Part shown: positions 44,301 through 54,009 of the stretch, piece after piece
Numbering within the stretch: position 1 is the stretch's first letter
How the letters are laid out: every line of letters begins with the position of its first letter
Origin: Trichobilharzia regenti
Taxonomy: Eukaryota; Platyhelminthes; Trematoda; Strigeidida; Schistosomatidae
Length of the DNA stretch: 64,000 nucleotides
Direction of reading: 5' to 3'
Assembly: GCA_944472135.2 (NCBI GenBank)
Contig: OX235267.1
Location: 38,967,312 to 39,031,311, forward strand
Position numbers and translations under genes: made by a program
The notes under the pieces: model-generated
What the model was told of the DNA's origin: nothing
Seen by the model: the letters and a program-made list of their open reading frames with translations, nothing else
The model's database searches: none

Positions 44301-47300
44301 CCAAGCAAACCTAATAAACCAAAACCCCCAAGAAAGCACAAAGAAAATCGCCCTACCATATACGCAAGGACATCTCAGAAATCACACTACAACACTCTTC
44401 AAACCTTTAGAAATTGACGTCATACACAAACCAACAAAATCACTTCACTTAATCCTATGTCAACCCAAGGACTCGACAGTGAAAGAAGATAAAACCAATA
44501 TCATCTACAAAATAAATTGTAACAACTGCGAAAACACTACATTGGCCAAAGTGGACGTCCCGTTCGTCTTTGTAACCATGATCATAAGCTAGTCGTCAAA
44601 AGACATGATATTCACTCGCTCGTATCACTACATACAACAATCGCGGACATCAATTCGGCTGGGACAAAGTTCAAATATTAGACAGAGGAAACACCAAGAA
44701 TGCTAGAGAATTTTTAGAATCCTAGTATTCTGGTGAATCACCAATCAATAGACACATCGAGATAGACAAAATTTATCAACCGATAAGAAAGAAATCTCAC
44801 ACACAAAGGGTCAAAGTTCAAGTCAAAGAAACAATCAGTTCCAATACAAGTAGCCTAGAGGGTGTGAAGACACACAAAATCAACCAATCACGTTCAAGTT
44901 CAGCCACTGGGAGAGATGACTAATAAACTCGTGGAGAAATCAAAAAGCCCACTTCAACGAATTGAAGTAGGCGCTGAAGATTTCGCCTAGTAGGGCGATG
45001 AAAGCTTCCTAAATTAACTATCCAGCTCAGATAACACAACCACATAAAAAGGGGGTGATTTCTTTCATGCATTTGGCCATCGTCGTCCCAACTACAGGCG
45101 GAATGGATGAGGACATCAAAACCAATCAGAATCGGAAAGGCAAGAGAGACCTTCATCATTCTCAAATCAGCTTGAAAATCTTCTCTGTACTCAGTACAAT
45201 TCGGATTCGCAACACCAATGTAAAGTCAGCCATTTCTTCCAAATGGTTCAGAAACTCGGTGAGTCTAAAAAAGGTGTTTCGAACAGTCTACCTCAGACTT
45301 CTATCACCAACTGCCTCCTCTGTATGCTGAAAATGAAATGACCAGAAAGAATTAACTACAGGAAAAATCTGGGAACGAATCAGTCAAGAACTTATTGCTC
45401 AACAGATATCTCGAGGAAAATGAATATGAATGGGACACACGCTCTGGGCAACATCTCTCGAATGAAACCGTGAATGAGAAATGAGTTGGAAATTGGTCTG
45501 AAGGTGATGTGGAAGAGGTCGTGTGAAGTGGAGATGAGAGACTATGGGCAATTGTGAGGCCAGCTAGAGAAGACCACACAGAATAGGATGAAGTGGGGAT
45601 ATGCTGTTGAAACTTATGTACTACTCGGAAGCCAAGGGGAAAAGTAACAGTATAAGTACTTCATCTCTTAGTTGGGGAATCACTACCGGTCAGTATAACT
45701 TGCTCCACAAGCGCAGCTGGAAGTGGCTAGTCTAGGTACTTCATCTTTCAAACGGTGATTCCCTAAATGAAACACGAAGTTCTTGGATTAGCCACTTCTA
45801 ATAATATAAGTGTTACTATGTTCCTGGTAGTTTATCATAGATGACTACCTGCCTAAATGTCGGGTGTTAGGTGGAGTGGAGTAGGCCTTAAATGGAAAGA
45901 AGGTGTAATGTTAGCCTAACCCAAGATATTGGGAGGTTGTTAATTACTCTTCTGAACTTTGCATTGATATATCGGCTATCCGACTGTGATTTGTTAGGAT
46001 TTAACCATTAGGAGATGATAAGGACTATCGGTAATGTATAGCTTAGGAGAATAATCCCAGTGGTGGTGAAAACATGTTCTGATTCTTTACCAGATTTGAG
46101 GATCATTTTCATCCAGTTTTTCATATCTTTTGGCTAACAAAGTATAAATAGCGAGCTAGGCAAACTGTGAAAATGATAAACATTATATGCGTAGAAAGCA
46201 AATGTACGGGAGATTGTGGGCTAACAGATTCTCACACATCGTAAAATCATTGGATATGTGAAGACAGTAAAATCACAGGTTAGCTTCATAGAAAGTCTTT
46301 CAACGAATGTGATAAGGTGTATTTCTTGACAGTCTTGATAATCCATAGTAGTTTAGTCTAATCGCCTGCTATCCAAACGATCTCTCTAGCCATGTTAGTA
46401 CTCACAGGAACATTAATTCCAACTGGCGTAGCTAGCGCGTTAAATCATTGCGGTGTACAAGCGCGACAGGGCAGCAACAGCTATCCATCGGATTTTCAGG
46501 TTTTACGGAGTTTATGATAAATGGAGTAGAATACAAACTGCCACATACTTTGTGATCTCATATCTTCTATTTTTGACAACTGTGCCCTATATTCTTAAAG
46601 TAATTGTGTCACTATTTGTCTAAATGAACTTCAGATAGTGTCTTTAAAGTGTTTTAGTGAACGTTACTTAAAAGTTTTCAAGTATTGGTTTTGTAGGATT
46701 TAGTTTGATTGGATGGAGGATTTCATCATGAGCTGACATCATTTAGAGAACCACTGTTTCGTCCTATCCAGTTGTTCTCTAACTGATGTCAGCTCATGAT
46801 GAATTACTTAAAATGATTAGTTTATAGAAATTTCATTGCTTTTAATTTTGATCATGGATTGATATCACTTAGCGAACCATTTAAAATCATCAAACAATAC
46901 TGAATAGTTAATTTTTCCTAGTTCGGAGCCCTTCACCAGTATGCAACCCCCACCAACTGTGGAACGAACCCAAAACTTTCAGGTTACGCGGTGAGCTCGT
47001 TAATCATTCATCCATTGAAATGTAACCAGCCAATGCTATCGGCGAGTATTTCTCCTTGTATATCTGACTTGGTAGACCCAACTGGTGTCTACAAATTTAA
47101 TCTGATGCTTGGCTCATTAGTAACTTACTACAGGACAAATTTAATCTGAATTTCTTGTGAGAAATTGTGACCAATGGAGTCTATCAAGTCCAGGTGTGAG
47201 GAGAAATATTTGCTGATGACATTGGTCTGCAGTGGCCATTGATTTCTGTCCCAATAGGGATTGTGAAAGGTCAATGGACATGCCTTGTGGCCTGAATCCC

Positions 47301-48267
47301 GTGTGGGCTCGATCCTGAGCCGTGTTGCTGAGGGGACGAAACAGGCTGTCCCAGTGCACTCGCCTCGTTTTCAGTGGTTATCTAACTATTATCGATCTGT
47401 ATTCATGGGTAATCCCCATCCAGGCATTAATGAAGACAAAAGACATGTAGATCAGCGAAGAGTCTGTTTTTGGCAACGAATTCAATTTCTTAGCTGTACA
47501 ATAGCAAATATATAAAGGTGTTATTTTGTATGTGTGTGTACATTAAGTTTGTCAAACAAAACTACAATTGGTTGTGGTTATTTTAACTAAACAGGTGAAG
47601 ATTGTTAATACAAGTCAAGAAAATTAGGTGTTAATGAAACTATTGTGTTTTAACAAAGGTGATGAGTTGTTACAAGCAGTTGTTAAAAGGAGTTATGTAA
47701 ATAATAATATGAATAGTTTGATGAGTGAGTTTTACTCAAGATGCACATAGGAACAAGTTAGATAATACGAAATTACATAAGAGTTCTAAATGAATACAGA
47801 AATGATAAGCAATTAAAGAACAGGCAAAGAAACAAAATTAAGTCATCAAAATCAAAAAAATCAATTCAAATTAAAAAAAAGTGGTTACCATGACAGTAGA
47901 AGTGGTTGAGTAATCCTCTTTTGTATGCACAGTTCCGGTTTTTCTATGTGAATGGCCAAAGCTTCAGCGATACAAAGAAGACGAAACCGTATTGCCTTTG
48001 ATAGGGTTATTCTTGACTCTGTGTAGATTACTTTGAAGCAGGAGGCGTTTGTTGATATGAAATGATCAGTGTTAACTAGGCGTTGTTCAATTATCGCACT
48101 CCTTATTGCACCACTATTGCCTTTTTGCAACCATGCTGGATAGCATTCTAGTATTAATGAAACCCTTTATCTCCCCTTTTTCTTTTTCACTTTATTTTTT
48201 GTGTTTATACAGTCTTTCAACTGGACAATTACGCGTTCAAATGGATCGATCTCTACCTATCGCCTAG
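34860..48267 (+). CDS. SDCBP-like: Syntenin, four-exon gene (two PDZ domains)
   Basis: The coding sequence joins 34860-35339, 39144-39319, 42325-42588 and 48213-48267, giving 975 bases (324 residues plus stop). Syntenin is a cytosolic scaffold that binds syndecan and other membrane tails through two PDZ domains and, via LYPxL motifs, ALIX in endosomal and exosome traffic. The start MPLYPSLEQMKV keeps the first such motif. A Gly-rich linker (about residues 21-38) replaces other sequence. PDZ1 is about residues 138-219 and PDZ2 about 221-302. All introns begin GT and end AG, and the phases fit (0, 2, 2). The length is slightly above the human 298. The introns (3.8, 3.0 and 5.6 kb) are filled with retroelements. 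The 5' end is discussed under exon 1. Confidence 0.93.
35406..35421 (+). terminator. Possible intronic stop and polyadenylation signal
   Basis: In the exon 1 frame a TAA occurs at 35406-35408, followed eight bases later by AATAAA (35416-35421). Use of this signal would give a 182-residue product with only the start of PDZ1. Confidence 0.35.
35955..36090 (-). mobile_element. Sm-alpha-like SINE fragment (minus)
   Basis: On the minus strand: box B GGCTCGAACCTCGG, TCACTCACTGGGAAATGCAGG, then the hammerhead region with GTCCCGAATAGGACGAAATG and a CCTGGATTCCACCGCTAGTC tail. The first core strand reads ATAGCGA, so the ribozyme is inactivated in this copy. Confidence 0.75.
36165..36381 (-). mobile_element. 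SINE-B copy (minus)
   Basis: Tail remnant GTTCCGGAAGCATGGGACTTC, a TTCCAGATAAGCAAGG body and the tRNA-like head ending TTGACGTACG can be aligned with other SINE-B copies. Strongly diverged. Confidence 0.55.
36382..36745. other. Unassigned intron sequence
   Basis: No recognised feature. Confidence 0.35.
36750..36940 (-). mobile_element. SINE-2 copy (minus)
   Basis: The minus strand has a tRNA-like head with GGATTCGAACCCTAGC, GTGTACTGTTGAGGAGTCTC, a disrupted GAAA strand and the CAGTTGTCCAGTACTC segment. Stem I strands GTACTG and CAGTAC are intact but the core is not. Confidence 0.65.
36950..36976. repeat. (AT)n microsatellite
   Basis: About 13 AT units just upstream of the SR2-like coding remnant. 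Confidence 0.9.
36978..38850 (+). mobile_element. SR2-like (RTE clade) LINE, 5'-truncated, sense in syntenin intron 1
   Basis: This is the longest copy of the family in the window. The endonuclease is missing. RT blocks are clear in 37141-37662: LLKAGKTAGPDGIPPKAL, VPTDWRKGYVVKLPK, NWRGI and LPEQSEFRKGKSCPDQI. After a stop the reading continues with KAFDSVDREVIWKLLEYYG, GVRQGCLLSPMIFLIVVDWI and a palm motif split by a frameshift near 37965 (LDFA / DDLCLMS). The C-terminal part (38430-38800) has RWIGL-type blocks. The 3' end is GAAGCCCTATGTTCCACTAG and an (AAT)n tail near 38832-38844. It is inactive because of stops and shifts. Confidence 0.88.
39144..39319 (+). CDS. SDCBP-like: Syntenin exon 2 (rest of PDZ1)
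   Basis: Encodes GIFVSFVEAGSPAALAGVRF, then GDQVLEINN and LLKNSSPNNIRLAIRD, closely following PDZ1 of known syntenins. The acceptor is TTATTTAG (39143). The donor is GTAAGT at 39320, after the first two bases of an Arg codon (phase 2). Confidence 0.92.
40170..40450 (+). mobile_element. SINE-2 copy (plus)
   Basis: A tRNA-like head (TGGTCCAAATGGCTGCCTTG, box B GGGTTCGATTCCC) is followed by GTCTACTGATGAAGACTCTC, GAACGAAGCAGCTGTTCAG and TTCAATGGTTCTCTGACTG. The GAAA strand has become GAAG, so the ribozyme is broken. Confidence 0.65.
40540..40700 (-). repeat. SINE-2 head fragment (minus)
   Basis: GAGTCGAACCCAGGAACTTTA and CACCAAGCTCATTGACC..TTCAGTCACTTGG form a reversed tRNA-like head; the hammerhead part is nearly gone. 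Confidence 0.5.
40725..41880 (-). mobile_element. CR1-like LINE 3' end (minus)
   Basis: A (TAA)n run at 40726-40740 marks the 3' tail on the minus strand. The sequence from TTACTTTATTCCAAAAACAG on is homologous to 51490-52590, where the same family carries a readable RT. The minus frame 41214-41549 gives LKKDYVTIRRMVKTVSRV, the C-terminal part of that ORF2. Confidence 0.75.
42030..42260 (+). mobile_element. SINE-2 copy with intact hammerhead core (plus)
   Basis: A complete tRNA-like head (CCTAAGTGGCTGAATGGTC, box B GGGTTCGATCCC), a (GT)n/G-run insertion and then ACTACTGAAGAGTCCTAAAA, AGGACGAAACACC. Core CTGAAGA (42194-42200), a perfect stem II GTCC/GGAC and GAAA (42216-42219) are present, but the stem I strands no longer pair well. 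Confidence 0.7.
42325..42588 (+). CDS. SDCBP-like: Syntenin exon 3 (PDZ2)
   Basis: Encodes PFERVVTVHKDGIGTVGVEI, then IKAIVKDSSAARNGLLTNHH and EVNGKNVVGLKDK, the second PDZ domain. KDSSAARNGLL is identical to the vertebrate motif. The donor GTAAGT begins at 42589 after two bases of a codon. Confidence 0.95.
42630..42995. mobile_element. Two SINE-2 fragments in opposite orientation
   Basis: A minus-strand fragment (42630-42725, GAGTACTGAACAGCCAG, TTTGGACTCTTCAG) is followed by a plus-strand one (42760-42995, GTACTGTTGACGAGTCCCAG, GCTGTTCAATACTCC, GTTAGCTCATGACG and CCCTGCAAACCAACACTTG). Both cores are mutated. Confidence 0.6.
42996..43580. other. Unassigned intron sequence
   Basis: No recognised feature. 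Confidence 0.35.
43583..43812 (-). mobile_element. SINE-B copy (minus)
   Basis: Tail AATGGAACATAGGCCTTCAG, a body with GTTGCTTTCACAG and TTGCTGGCGTCACACCC, and the reversed tRNA-like head GAGTTGAACCCGGACTATAC to CCACTCAGCCACCGACACC. Confidence 0.65.
44180..44990 (+). mobile_element. Penelope-like element, RT end to endonuclease (decayed)
   Basis: In 44202-44417, EKYLMDVFQKNGYPRNFIKR is the Penelope RT C-terminal pattern (NGYP..FI). After a frame change IDVIHKPTKSLHLIL leads to NIIYKINCNNCE (44500-44535) and a broken YIG region (ACTACATTGGCCAAAGTGGACG). Further on SAGTKFK-like and IDRHIEIDKI-like blocks complete the endonuclease. Several frameshifts are present. Confidence 0.75.
45000..45650 (+). 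mobile_element. SR2-like LINE 3' part
   Basis: From AAACTACAGGCGG-like sequence near 45090 through GGCAAGAGAGACCTTCATC, TTCGGATTCGCAACACCAATG and AGGTGATGTGGAAGAGGTCG to ATGTACTACTCGGAAGCCAAG, collinear with 38180-38830. The terminal (AAT)n is lost or altered. Confidence 0.7.
45651..46690. other. Unassigned intron sequence
   Basis: No gene. A GGGAATCAC / GTGATTCCC pair near 45677 and 45757 forms a small inverted repeat. Confidence 0.35.
46695..47390. repeat. Cluster of SINE-2 fragments
   Basis: Three decayed copies: 46710-46800 (both strands, tail parts only), 46850-47060 (minus, with GTACTGAATAG-like and CCTAGTTCGGAGCCC) and 47190-47390 (plus, GTTGCTGAGGGGACGAAACAGG with stem II deleted). 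Confidence 0.55.
47391..47875. other. Unassigned intron sequence
   Basis: No recognised feature. Confidence 0.35.
47880..48140 (-). mobile_element. Penelope-like fragment (minus)
   Basis: The minus frame has AIIEQRLVNTDHFISTNASC and AIRFRLLCIAEALAIHIEKP, the same block as 22630-22895. In Penelope-like elements a similar H-rich segment follows the GIY-YIG core. Confidence 0.55.
48213..48267 (+). CDS. SDCBP-like: Syntenin exon 4 (C-terminus)
   Basis: The acceptor TTTATACAG ends at 48212. With the two bases left from exon 3 the frame reads N-LSTGQLRVQMDRSLPIA-stop. This parallels the short tail after PDZ2 in vertebrate syntenin (...MDHTIPEV). The stop is TAG at 48265-48267. Confidence 0.85.
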
Positions 48268-48397
48268 ATTATATTTTTCATATTACATCATCACTTATAT
48301 TATACATACATACATAAACACATTGCTATAAATGCCATCGCTGACGTATATACATATGCCTATACATATATTTATTGATTGATTGGTTGATCGATTG

Positions 48398-48434
48398 ACT
48401 GAGAGAGAGAGAGAGAACACACACACACACACAG
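48398..48434. repeat. (GA)n / (AC)n microsatellite
   Basis: GAGAGAGAGAGAGAG followed by ACACACACACACACAC in the syntenin 3' flank. Confidence 0.85.
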
Positions 48435-48679
48435 AAGCTAACAATATAATTAATATTTTATAATTTTAATCTGTAAATTGTCTTCCATTTCGTTTCATTT
48501 TGATGAAAATATCATCGTATCCTCCTATCCTACTTACTCATTGTTAACTTTTAAGCAGAAAAGACAACTTCCAGTTATCTGTCTGGCTTTTTTAAAAAAA
48601 AAGTGTAGTGAAGGTTATTCACTGTTTATATTAATTAATCAATCGGTAATGACTATTAGTTTGTATTTGGAAGCTTTAA

Positions 48680-48685
48680 AATAAA
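48680..48685 (+). terminator. Candidate polyadenylation signal of syntenin
   Basis: AATAAA lies about 410 bases after the stop codon, before the next LINE fragment. Other weaker variants exist, so the choice is tentative. Confidence 0.45.
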
Positions 48686-48949
48686 TGAGCCTTTGTTAAT
48701 ATCTCTTTTGCACTGTGTTACATCGATTACTTATTATTGTTATTATTATGATGTTGGGGATAAATGTGACCTGTTTACAGTTTCAAGTATACATTCGTTT
48801 GCTGCTTTGTTTTGAGATTCATTATTATCAATAATATTATTATTGTTATTATTATTTATTACTGTTGGCGTACAATTTCTACTTATTTTTTGTTTGTTGT
48901 TGAGATGCATAAATGAAAACATGAATTGTTATTATTATTATTATTATTA

Positions 48950-49640
48950 TCCATCATGGATACCCATTATCCCCGTTTCTATTCAATTTCATCATAGATA
49001 TTGTATTAATGGATTTAACGCTAACTCACTTCAGAGACTCAGGGATTGACTTGTTACCAGGGAGGGAATAATCTCGTTGATTTAGAATATGCAGACGATA
49101 TAGTCCTTCTACGTGGTGAAGACGCTGACAAATTGCAGAGTCCTCTGAACACCTTGAGCTGCAATCTACGAATGTTTGGCATGCGATTCGCTCCCGACAA
49201 ATGTAAGGTGACAGGGCTACACTGACTCCTAGTTTAGAAATAGGGAGTGAAGGGGTAGGGCGTGTTTACCACGGGTATCTGCGTTCTATCTCCTGTGTGA
49301 GGTGGTATAATAAGCTGAGCAATATTAAGGTTAGGCTTCAGTCGTGTGCTAGGTAAAGAGGGGAAATCAATCGACGAGGCTGTGAAGCCACATCGACTGA
49401 GATGGTTAGGAAATGTGTTACGTATGCTGTACGCCTAGGCATCGCCTTTCCCGACAATGGGCAATGTTAGCTGACATAAGGTCAGGCTGGTAAAGATCTA
49501 GCGGCGGTCAAACCAAAACATGGCTCCATCAGTCAGTGAAATCCAGAACAGTAAGTTTAAGCCAATCTACTTTCTTCTCTTACTTTGTGTGCTTCAAGCA
49601 GGGAGTGTGGCGACTTGAACTGCCGCACATCGATGCAAAG
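48950..49640 (+). mobile_element. RTE-like LINE fragment (plus)
   Basis: A run of TTA repeats (48918-48950) precedes a PLSPFLFNF-I-DIVLMDLTLT region, then LEYADDIVLLRGEDADKLQS (near 49080-49140), LRMFGMRFAPDK, and the 3' blocks with GAGATGGTTAGGAAATG and GCACATCGATGCAAAGTTC. Parts between are deleted. Confidence 0.8.
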
Positions 49641-49698
49641 TTCTATATCGAAAACAGACGGACATTATTATTATCGCTACTATTCCTTTGGGTTTTGA

Positions 49699-49918
49699 GT
49701 CGGTGGTTCACGGGGGTAGAATACTCACCAACCACGCACGTGATCCGGGGTTCGATCACACCCACCCGCCGGCGCATATCATTACCTTCCCTAGCCGGTA
49801 ATGTAGGCCTAACGGGAAGGCGAAGTTGGGCGGTGAAAAAAAACACCACTGCTCCTAGAACTTCGAAACTCCAGCTTCAAGCTCTATATGTTCGACTCAG
49901 AACGCAAAGGAATAAAAA
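49699..49918 (+). mobile_element. SINE-B copy (plus)
   Basis: Head GAGTCGGTGGTTCACGGGGG with box B GGGTTCGATCACACC, AACACCACTGCTCC body, then a TTCAAGCTCTATATGTTCGA and CGCAAAGGAATAAA tail. Confidence 0.65.
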
Positions 49919-50159
49919 TAGATAATGGGGTTGGAGTGGAGAATGGAATTTGAACAGCACATCAGGATTATTTCACTTTGGTTTATATGGTCTTTTTTTT
50001 AATAAAGTGTGTGTGAAGATGCTGATAAAATGCAGAGCCTCTCATACAACCGGGTTCCCTTTATTAGTTTGAATAAAGAAATGACGAACATACTTTGAAG
50101 GTAATATGAACTGGTTTTATTTCGTAGATTCTCTTCATCTGTGTACATCCTGAACAGAG

Positions 50160-50405
50160 TCAAATAATAGATAGAATTTAATTGGTGGATGGTGGTCCCC
50201 GGTTTTTTCTGCCCTGTGACACGGCAGCAGGAAGCGCGGCCGTTGTTAATCCGGGCCACGGCCGATCCGGCATGAAATTTTGGGTGACTAGCAGTGGGAT
50301 CCAGGATAACGTGCATTTCGTCCCATTCAGGAATCATCAGCCAGATGTACGCTTCATTCCCCAGTGAGGGATGAAGCTCCCACTGAGGCTCGAACCCAGT
50401 GCTCA
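50160..50405 (-). mobile_element. Sm-alpha-like SINE with hammerhead (minus)
   Basis: The minus strand reads ACTGGGTTCGAGCCTCAG (box B), GGGAATGAAGCGTACATCTGG, the hammerhead, then CCTGGATCCCACTGCTAGTC. A GC-rich insert (about 50193-50275, rich in CGGCC) interrupts the tail. Confidence 0.75.
50303..50348 (-). ncRNA. Hammerhead ribozyme motif (Sm-alpha type)
   Basis: On the minus strand: stem I ATCTGG, core CTGATGA (50334-50340), stem II TTCC to GGGAC with the closing pair lost (T-C), core GAAA (50316-50319), short stem III, and triplet ATC before stem I CTGGAT. Stem I pairs over 6 bp with two wobbles. All core bases are kept. Confidence 0.6.
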
Positions 50406-50439
50406 TAGTTTCAAAAATTGAATTAAATAATAATTATGA

Positions 50440-50660
50440 CCCGTTGCACAAGTGGTGGCTGGCTGTCGTGGCTCAAGTGGTCTACTGGATAACGCTTTGG
50501 CGTTTGAAACTATGGACACTGGTTTCGAGCCTCGGTGGTAACATCATCACTCACTGAGGAATGCAGGTACATCCAGTGTCTGACTAGTCCCAAATAGGAC
50601 AAAACGAGCATCTTGGGTTTCAATGATAATCACCATCCACCAATTAACTACTACTTACAT
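50440..50660 (+). mobile_element. Sm-alpha-like SINE (plus)
   Basis: The tRNA-like head GGCTGTCGTGGCTCAAGTGG with box B GTTTCGAGCCTCGG, then AATGCAGGTACATCCAG, CTGACTAGTCCCAAATAGG and ACAAAACGAGC. Stem II is perfect, but the core has two changes (CTGACTA, AAAA), so this ribozyme should be dead. It is joined head to head with the minus copy at 50160. Confidence 0.8.
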
Positions 50661-51090
50661 GACCAGGCATCGTTGAAGCATGTGCATAAGCTGCCGAAAT
50701 GTCAACTTGAGACTGAGCACTTCTGTTGAATCAATCGACGGGAATATCTAGAAATTGTATTAAAGTCAAATAATAAATTATAACATTTTTGAACATACTT
50801 TTTTCGCAGTGACTTCAAGTTATATTTAGAAAGTACAGGTAGCATAATTGCATGAATGTTGTAAGTAAAATTATTCAGTGTGAAGACTAATTATTTATAA
50901 GTATAATTAGACAAGGGGTATGGAGAGGGTAGAATTCAGATTCACCTTGGAAACAAAGTTGGACTAGAGACAAAATATAAGGTGGAACAACAAAGTGACT
51001 TTCAAGAGGGTGCGAATGAATATAGCACAGTAAAATTAAAAGTTAGACAAAGCAATTAAATAAATTTGGAAACTCAATAGTGAGTTCAAC
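50661..51090. other. Unassigned
   Basis: No recognised feature. Confidence 0.35.
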
Positions 51091-51097
51091 TAAGTAA

Positions 51098-51283
51098 GTG
51101 CGTCGGTGGCACAGTGGTTGGGACTCTTGCCGACCATGCACATGGTCCGGAGTTCGAGCCCACACCGACGCACACCTGATATCTATGGTCGGCCTGCAAA
51201 ATTCGGGCTACCGATATCCATGCTGAAAATTCCATACTTGTACCAAAAATACAGTGTGGAATCAAGCTGTAATAAAAAAAAGT
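51098..51283 (+). mobile_element. SINE-A copy (plus)
   Basis: GTGCGTCGGTGGCACAGTGG, box B GGAGTTCGAGCCC, ATATCTATGGTCGGCCTGC, CCATGCTGAAAATTCCATAC and a tail CAAGCTGTAATAAAAAAAAG. Confidence 0.8.
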
Positions 51284-51473
51284 GAAAGTCAAAATGAAGA
51301 TTGAGTGGATTTCCATGCAACAGAACAAAACACAAAAGCATATGAACAAAACAGTTATGGTTACCAGCATAGGGAGAGATTTGTCACGCTATCTTTCTGT
51401 ATACAAAGGTTGGTGTCGAAGTCTTTTGACAGGAATAGCTTCTGAGATCTGAAGTAACCATGCTTTTCTTTGT

Positions 51474-53040
51474 GTAATAATAATAATAATAATTTTACTT
51501 TATTCCAAAAACAGTACTTATAATACAGAATGGAATTCTCAGCATTTGTCACACAACACCTTGCATCTGATTTACTTAAAATATAAATAAAATTAAAACA
51601 AAAGTAACTAAAGGAATTTGTCCACGTTAATGATATAAAATCAAAATATACGAAGCACGAATTGAGATTTTTAAATATATTAATAATAATAATAATAACA
51701 GTGAGTTTGTTTCAAACAGTATTGTCGATTCAAGCTGGAAATTTTAGTACGTCATAGATTATTGGATTTAATGTCCTGTTGATATAGTATAGTGAGGGGA
51801 AATACAAAATTAACAGTTACCCACACAGCTTAAATTATGTTCACACTTATGAAAAAATAGATAAAAACAAAAAATTGAGAGGATTATAAATATAAGAAAT
51901 ACAATAACAATAAGTTTGATACTGTAAGGGTGGAGGAAATGGTTTATTTAGTAGTGTAAAAAAGGTTATTTAGTTCATGCCTGACACCATTTTCATCACA
52001 TAAAGCACGGGCTAAATATGGTATAGTGGAATTTTTATACTTAGACGTACGTGCATAAAGTCTTCTGAAAAGACTTCTTGTTTTACCTTAGGAGACAAGG
52101 TTGGAGCTGCTCAGAGTCTGATGAAATTCCTTTAGGAAATTTGTTGCATGACATCAAGTGCCCATCAGTGACAATGTCAACGATATGGCCCAATGGGATA
52201 CCACTCTCTCTACTGACTGACAGTCTTCAAAGTTCTACGAAGTATGACATAGTCTGTTTTAAGCAATCCAGGAAAGAATAAGCAAGGGTGAACATTAAAG
52301 AGGAATAGGTAAAATACACGAGTTGACAAACTGTAAGAAGAGAAGGGGTTGAGTTATGCCTGAGTGTCTTAACTTCTTAACTTAAAAAGTCAGACGAAAT
52401 ATTCCTATAGAAATCGCTAAGACATGAGAAGACCAGGATAGGTCGGAAGAAAGAATCAATCCAAGATACTTAACTACAGACTTGGTTTTCATATCAGTAT
52501 TATCAATTTTGCAAGGGTCATAGAAACCAACAGCTTCATTTAACTGTCTTTTGCATCGGAAATTGAAATTAACAGTCTGACATTTAGAAGGATTAAGTTT
52601 AAGGCCATTAGAAGAAGACTATTTGCTGAATCCTGATAGAAAGCTGTTCATCTTAGTACAGTCTATCTGGGCGTTAACAGACACTGAAATAGTTAGATCA
52701 TCGGCATATTTAACAAAGTTCATGTCATCATCAGAGTGAGGCGAATCATGCAAGAAGAAAGAAAACAGAAAAGGAGAAAGGACAGCGCCTTGAGGGACAC
52801 CAGTCTCAGTAAGCAACGAAGCTGACAACTTTCCTTGACATACAGTGTACTGCCTTCTTCCTGATAAATAAGAATGCAGCCATTTGACAATCCAACAGTC
52901 AGTTTGAGTTTCAGCAAGTTTATTTAACAAAATGTCCCTAGGTGTAATGATTATTTTGAAAGTTTGACTAATTTCCATTATATGTATCGTGTTAATTAGG
53001 TGTCTGATGATTGCATTTGAGGACACTTCGCTGTATTTTA
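51474..53040 (-). mobile_element. CR1-like LINE, RT to 3' end (minus)
   Basis: The 3' tail is (TAA)n at 51474-51491. The minus frame 52619-53026 gives RDILLNKLAET, WLHSYLSGRRQYTV, TETGVPQGAVLSPFLFSFFL and NFVKYADDLTISV, the RT blocks of the CR1/Jockey group. Homologous to 40725-41880 over the 3' part. The 5' half is missing and the rest is broken. Confidence 0.85.
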
Positions 53041-53299
53041 TATGTAAGACTTACAGGGAGGGATATATTCAGAAAATCTGGTGGACGCTCTCCTCTCAGT
53101 CCTTTCTATATAGTTGTTACCGCAAATGCAGGTGGATTGGTAAATACAGTTGGAGTTGACATGAGTAAGATACTTATCTACTTTTGACTGAGTTAACGAG
53201 CATATACCGTGTTGTAAAGTAGAGCGAGTCTAGTGGCGGGGTAGAAGTTTTTTCAAGTGGATCTTGAATTTCTTTCCAGTTGTTGCAGATACTTCTTCC

Positions 53300-54008
53300 T
53301 CTTTGTACTTTGACTGAATGACTAGTTTCAACATAGAAATTTCCACAGGTATGCATCAGTTCGAGTCGCCACACTTCACTTAGCACACAAAGCAAGAGGA
53401 GAAAGTAAAAAAGAGAATCAAAACAGAGATAAGTGCAAAAAGAATAGCAGTATGGAAGAACAACATAAATCGCAAAGAGTGGATGCATCTGTGCCGGCCA
53501 CTGAGAACAATTTCCAGCTATATTACCAGTTGTCTCCATCCATTGGTGTTTACCGTCCCGAGGACCTCAACCAGTTAGGAAGTCTCCACCCTCCTACGTG
53601 GCTGGCTGGCTTAAACTAACTGTTGTGGATTTCATTGACTGATGGAGCCATGTTTTGGTTTGATAACCACTAACTATCTGTTTTCCAACCTGATGGATCC
53701 TATGTCAGCTAACATTGCCTGTTGTCGAGGAAGACGATGATTAGGCATGCGTAAAACATGTTCTAACCATCTCTCTCAATCGATGTAACTTCACAGACTC
53801 GTCGATTGATTTCCCCTCTTTACCTAGCACACGACTGAAGCCTAACCTCAATATTGTTCACCTTATTATGCCACTTCACACGGGAGATAGAACGCAGATA
53901 GAATCTATGATCAAAGACAGCTAGCTTTTTCATATCTTCCACTTTCAGTGTCCATGTGCCGCTACAACCATAAAGGAGGACAGAACAAACTGCTGAGCAG
54001 TACACATA
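53300..54008 (-). mobile_element. RTE-like LINE, 3' part (minus)
   Basis: The minus strand shows LLYGCSGTWTLKVEDMKKLA, then VFDHRFYLRSISRVKW, LHRLRW-type blocks and the 3' end up to TTTCAACATAGAAATTTCCAC. Frames are broken. Confidence 0.8.
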
Positions 54009-54009
54009 C

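Larger units (their letters stand above)
42589..48212 (+). other. Syntenin intron 3
   Basis: Bounded by GTAAGT and TTTATACAG. It holds SINE-2 and SINE-B copies, a Penelope-like fragment, an SR2-like 3' end and another Penelope-like piece. Confidence 0.85.

Noticed and set aside
45651..45800. Inverted repeat GGGAATCAC/GTGATTCCC as a MITE
   Set aside because: The arms are only about 9-12 bases and the flanks do not continue the pairing.
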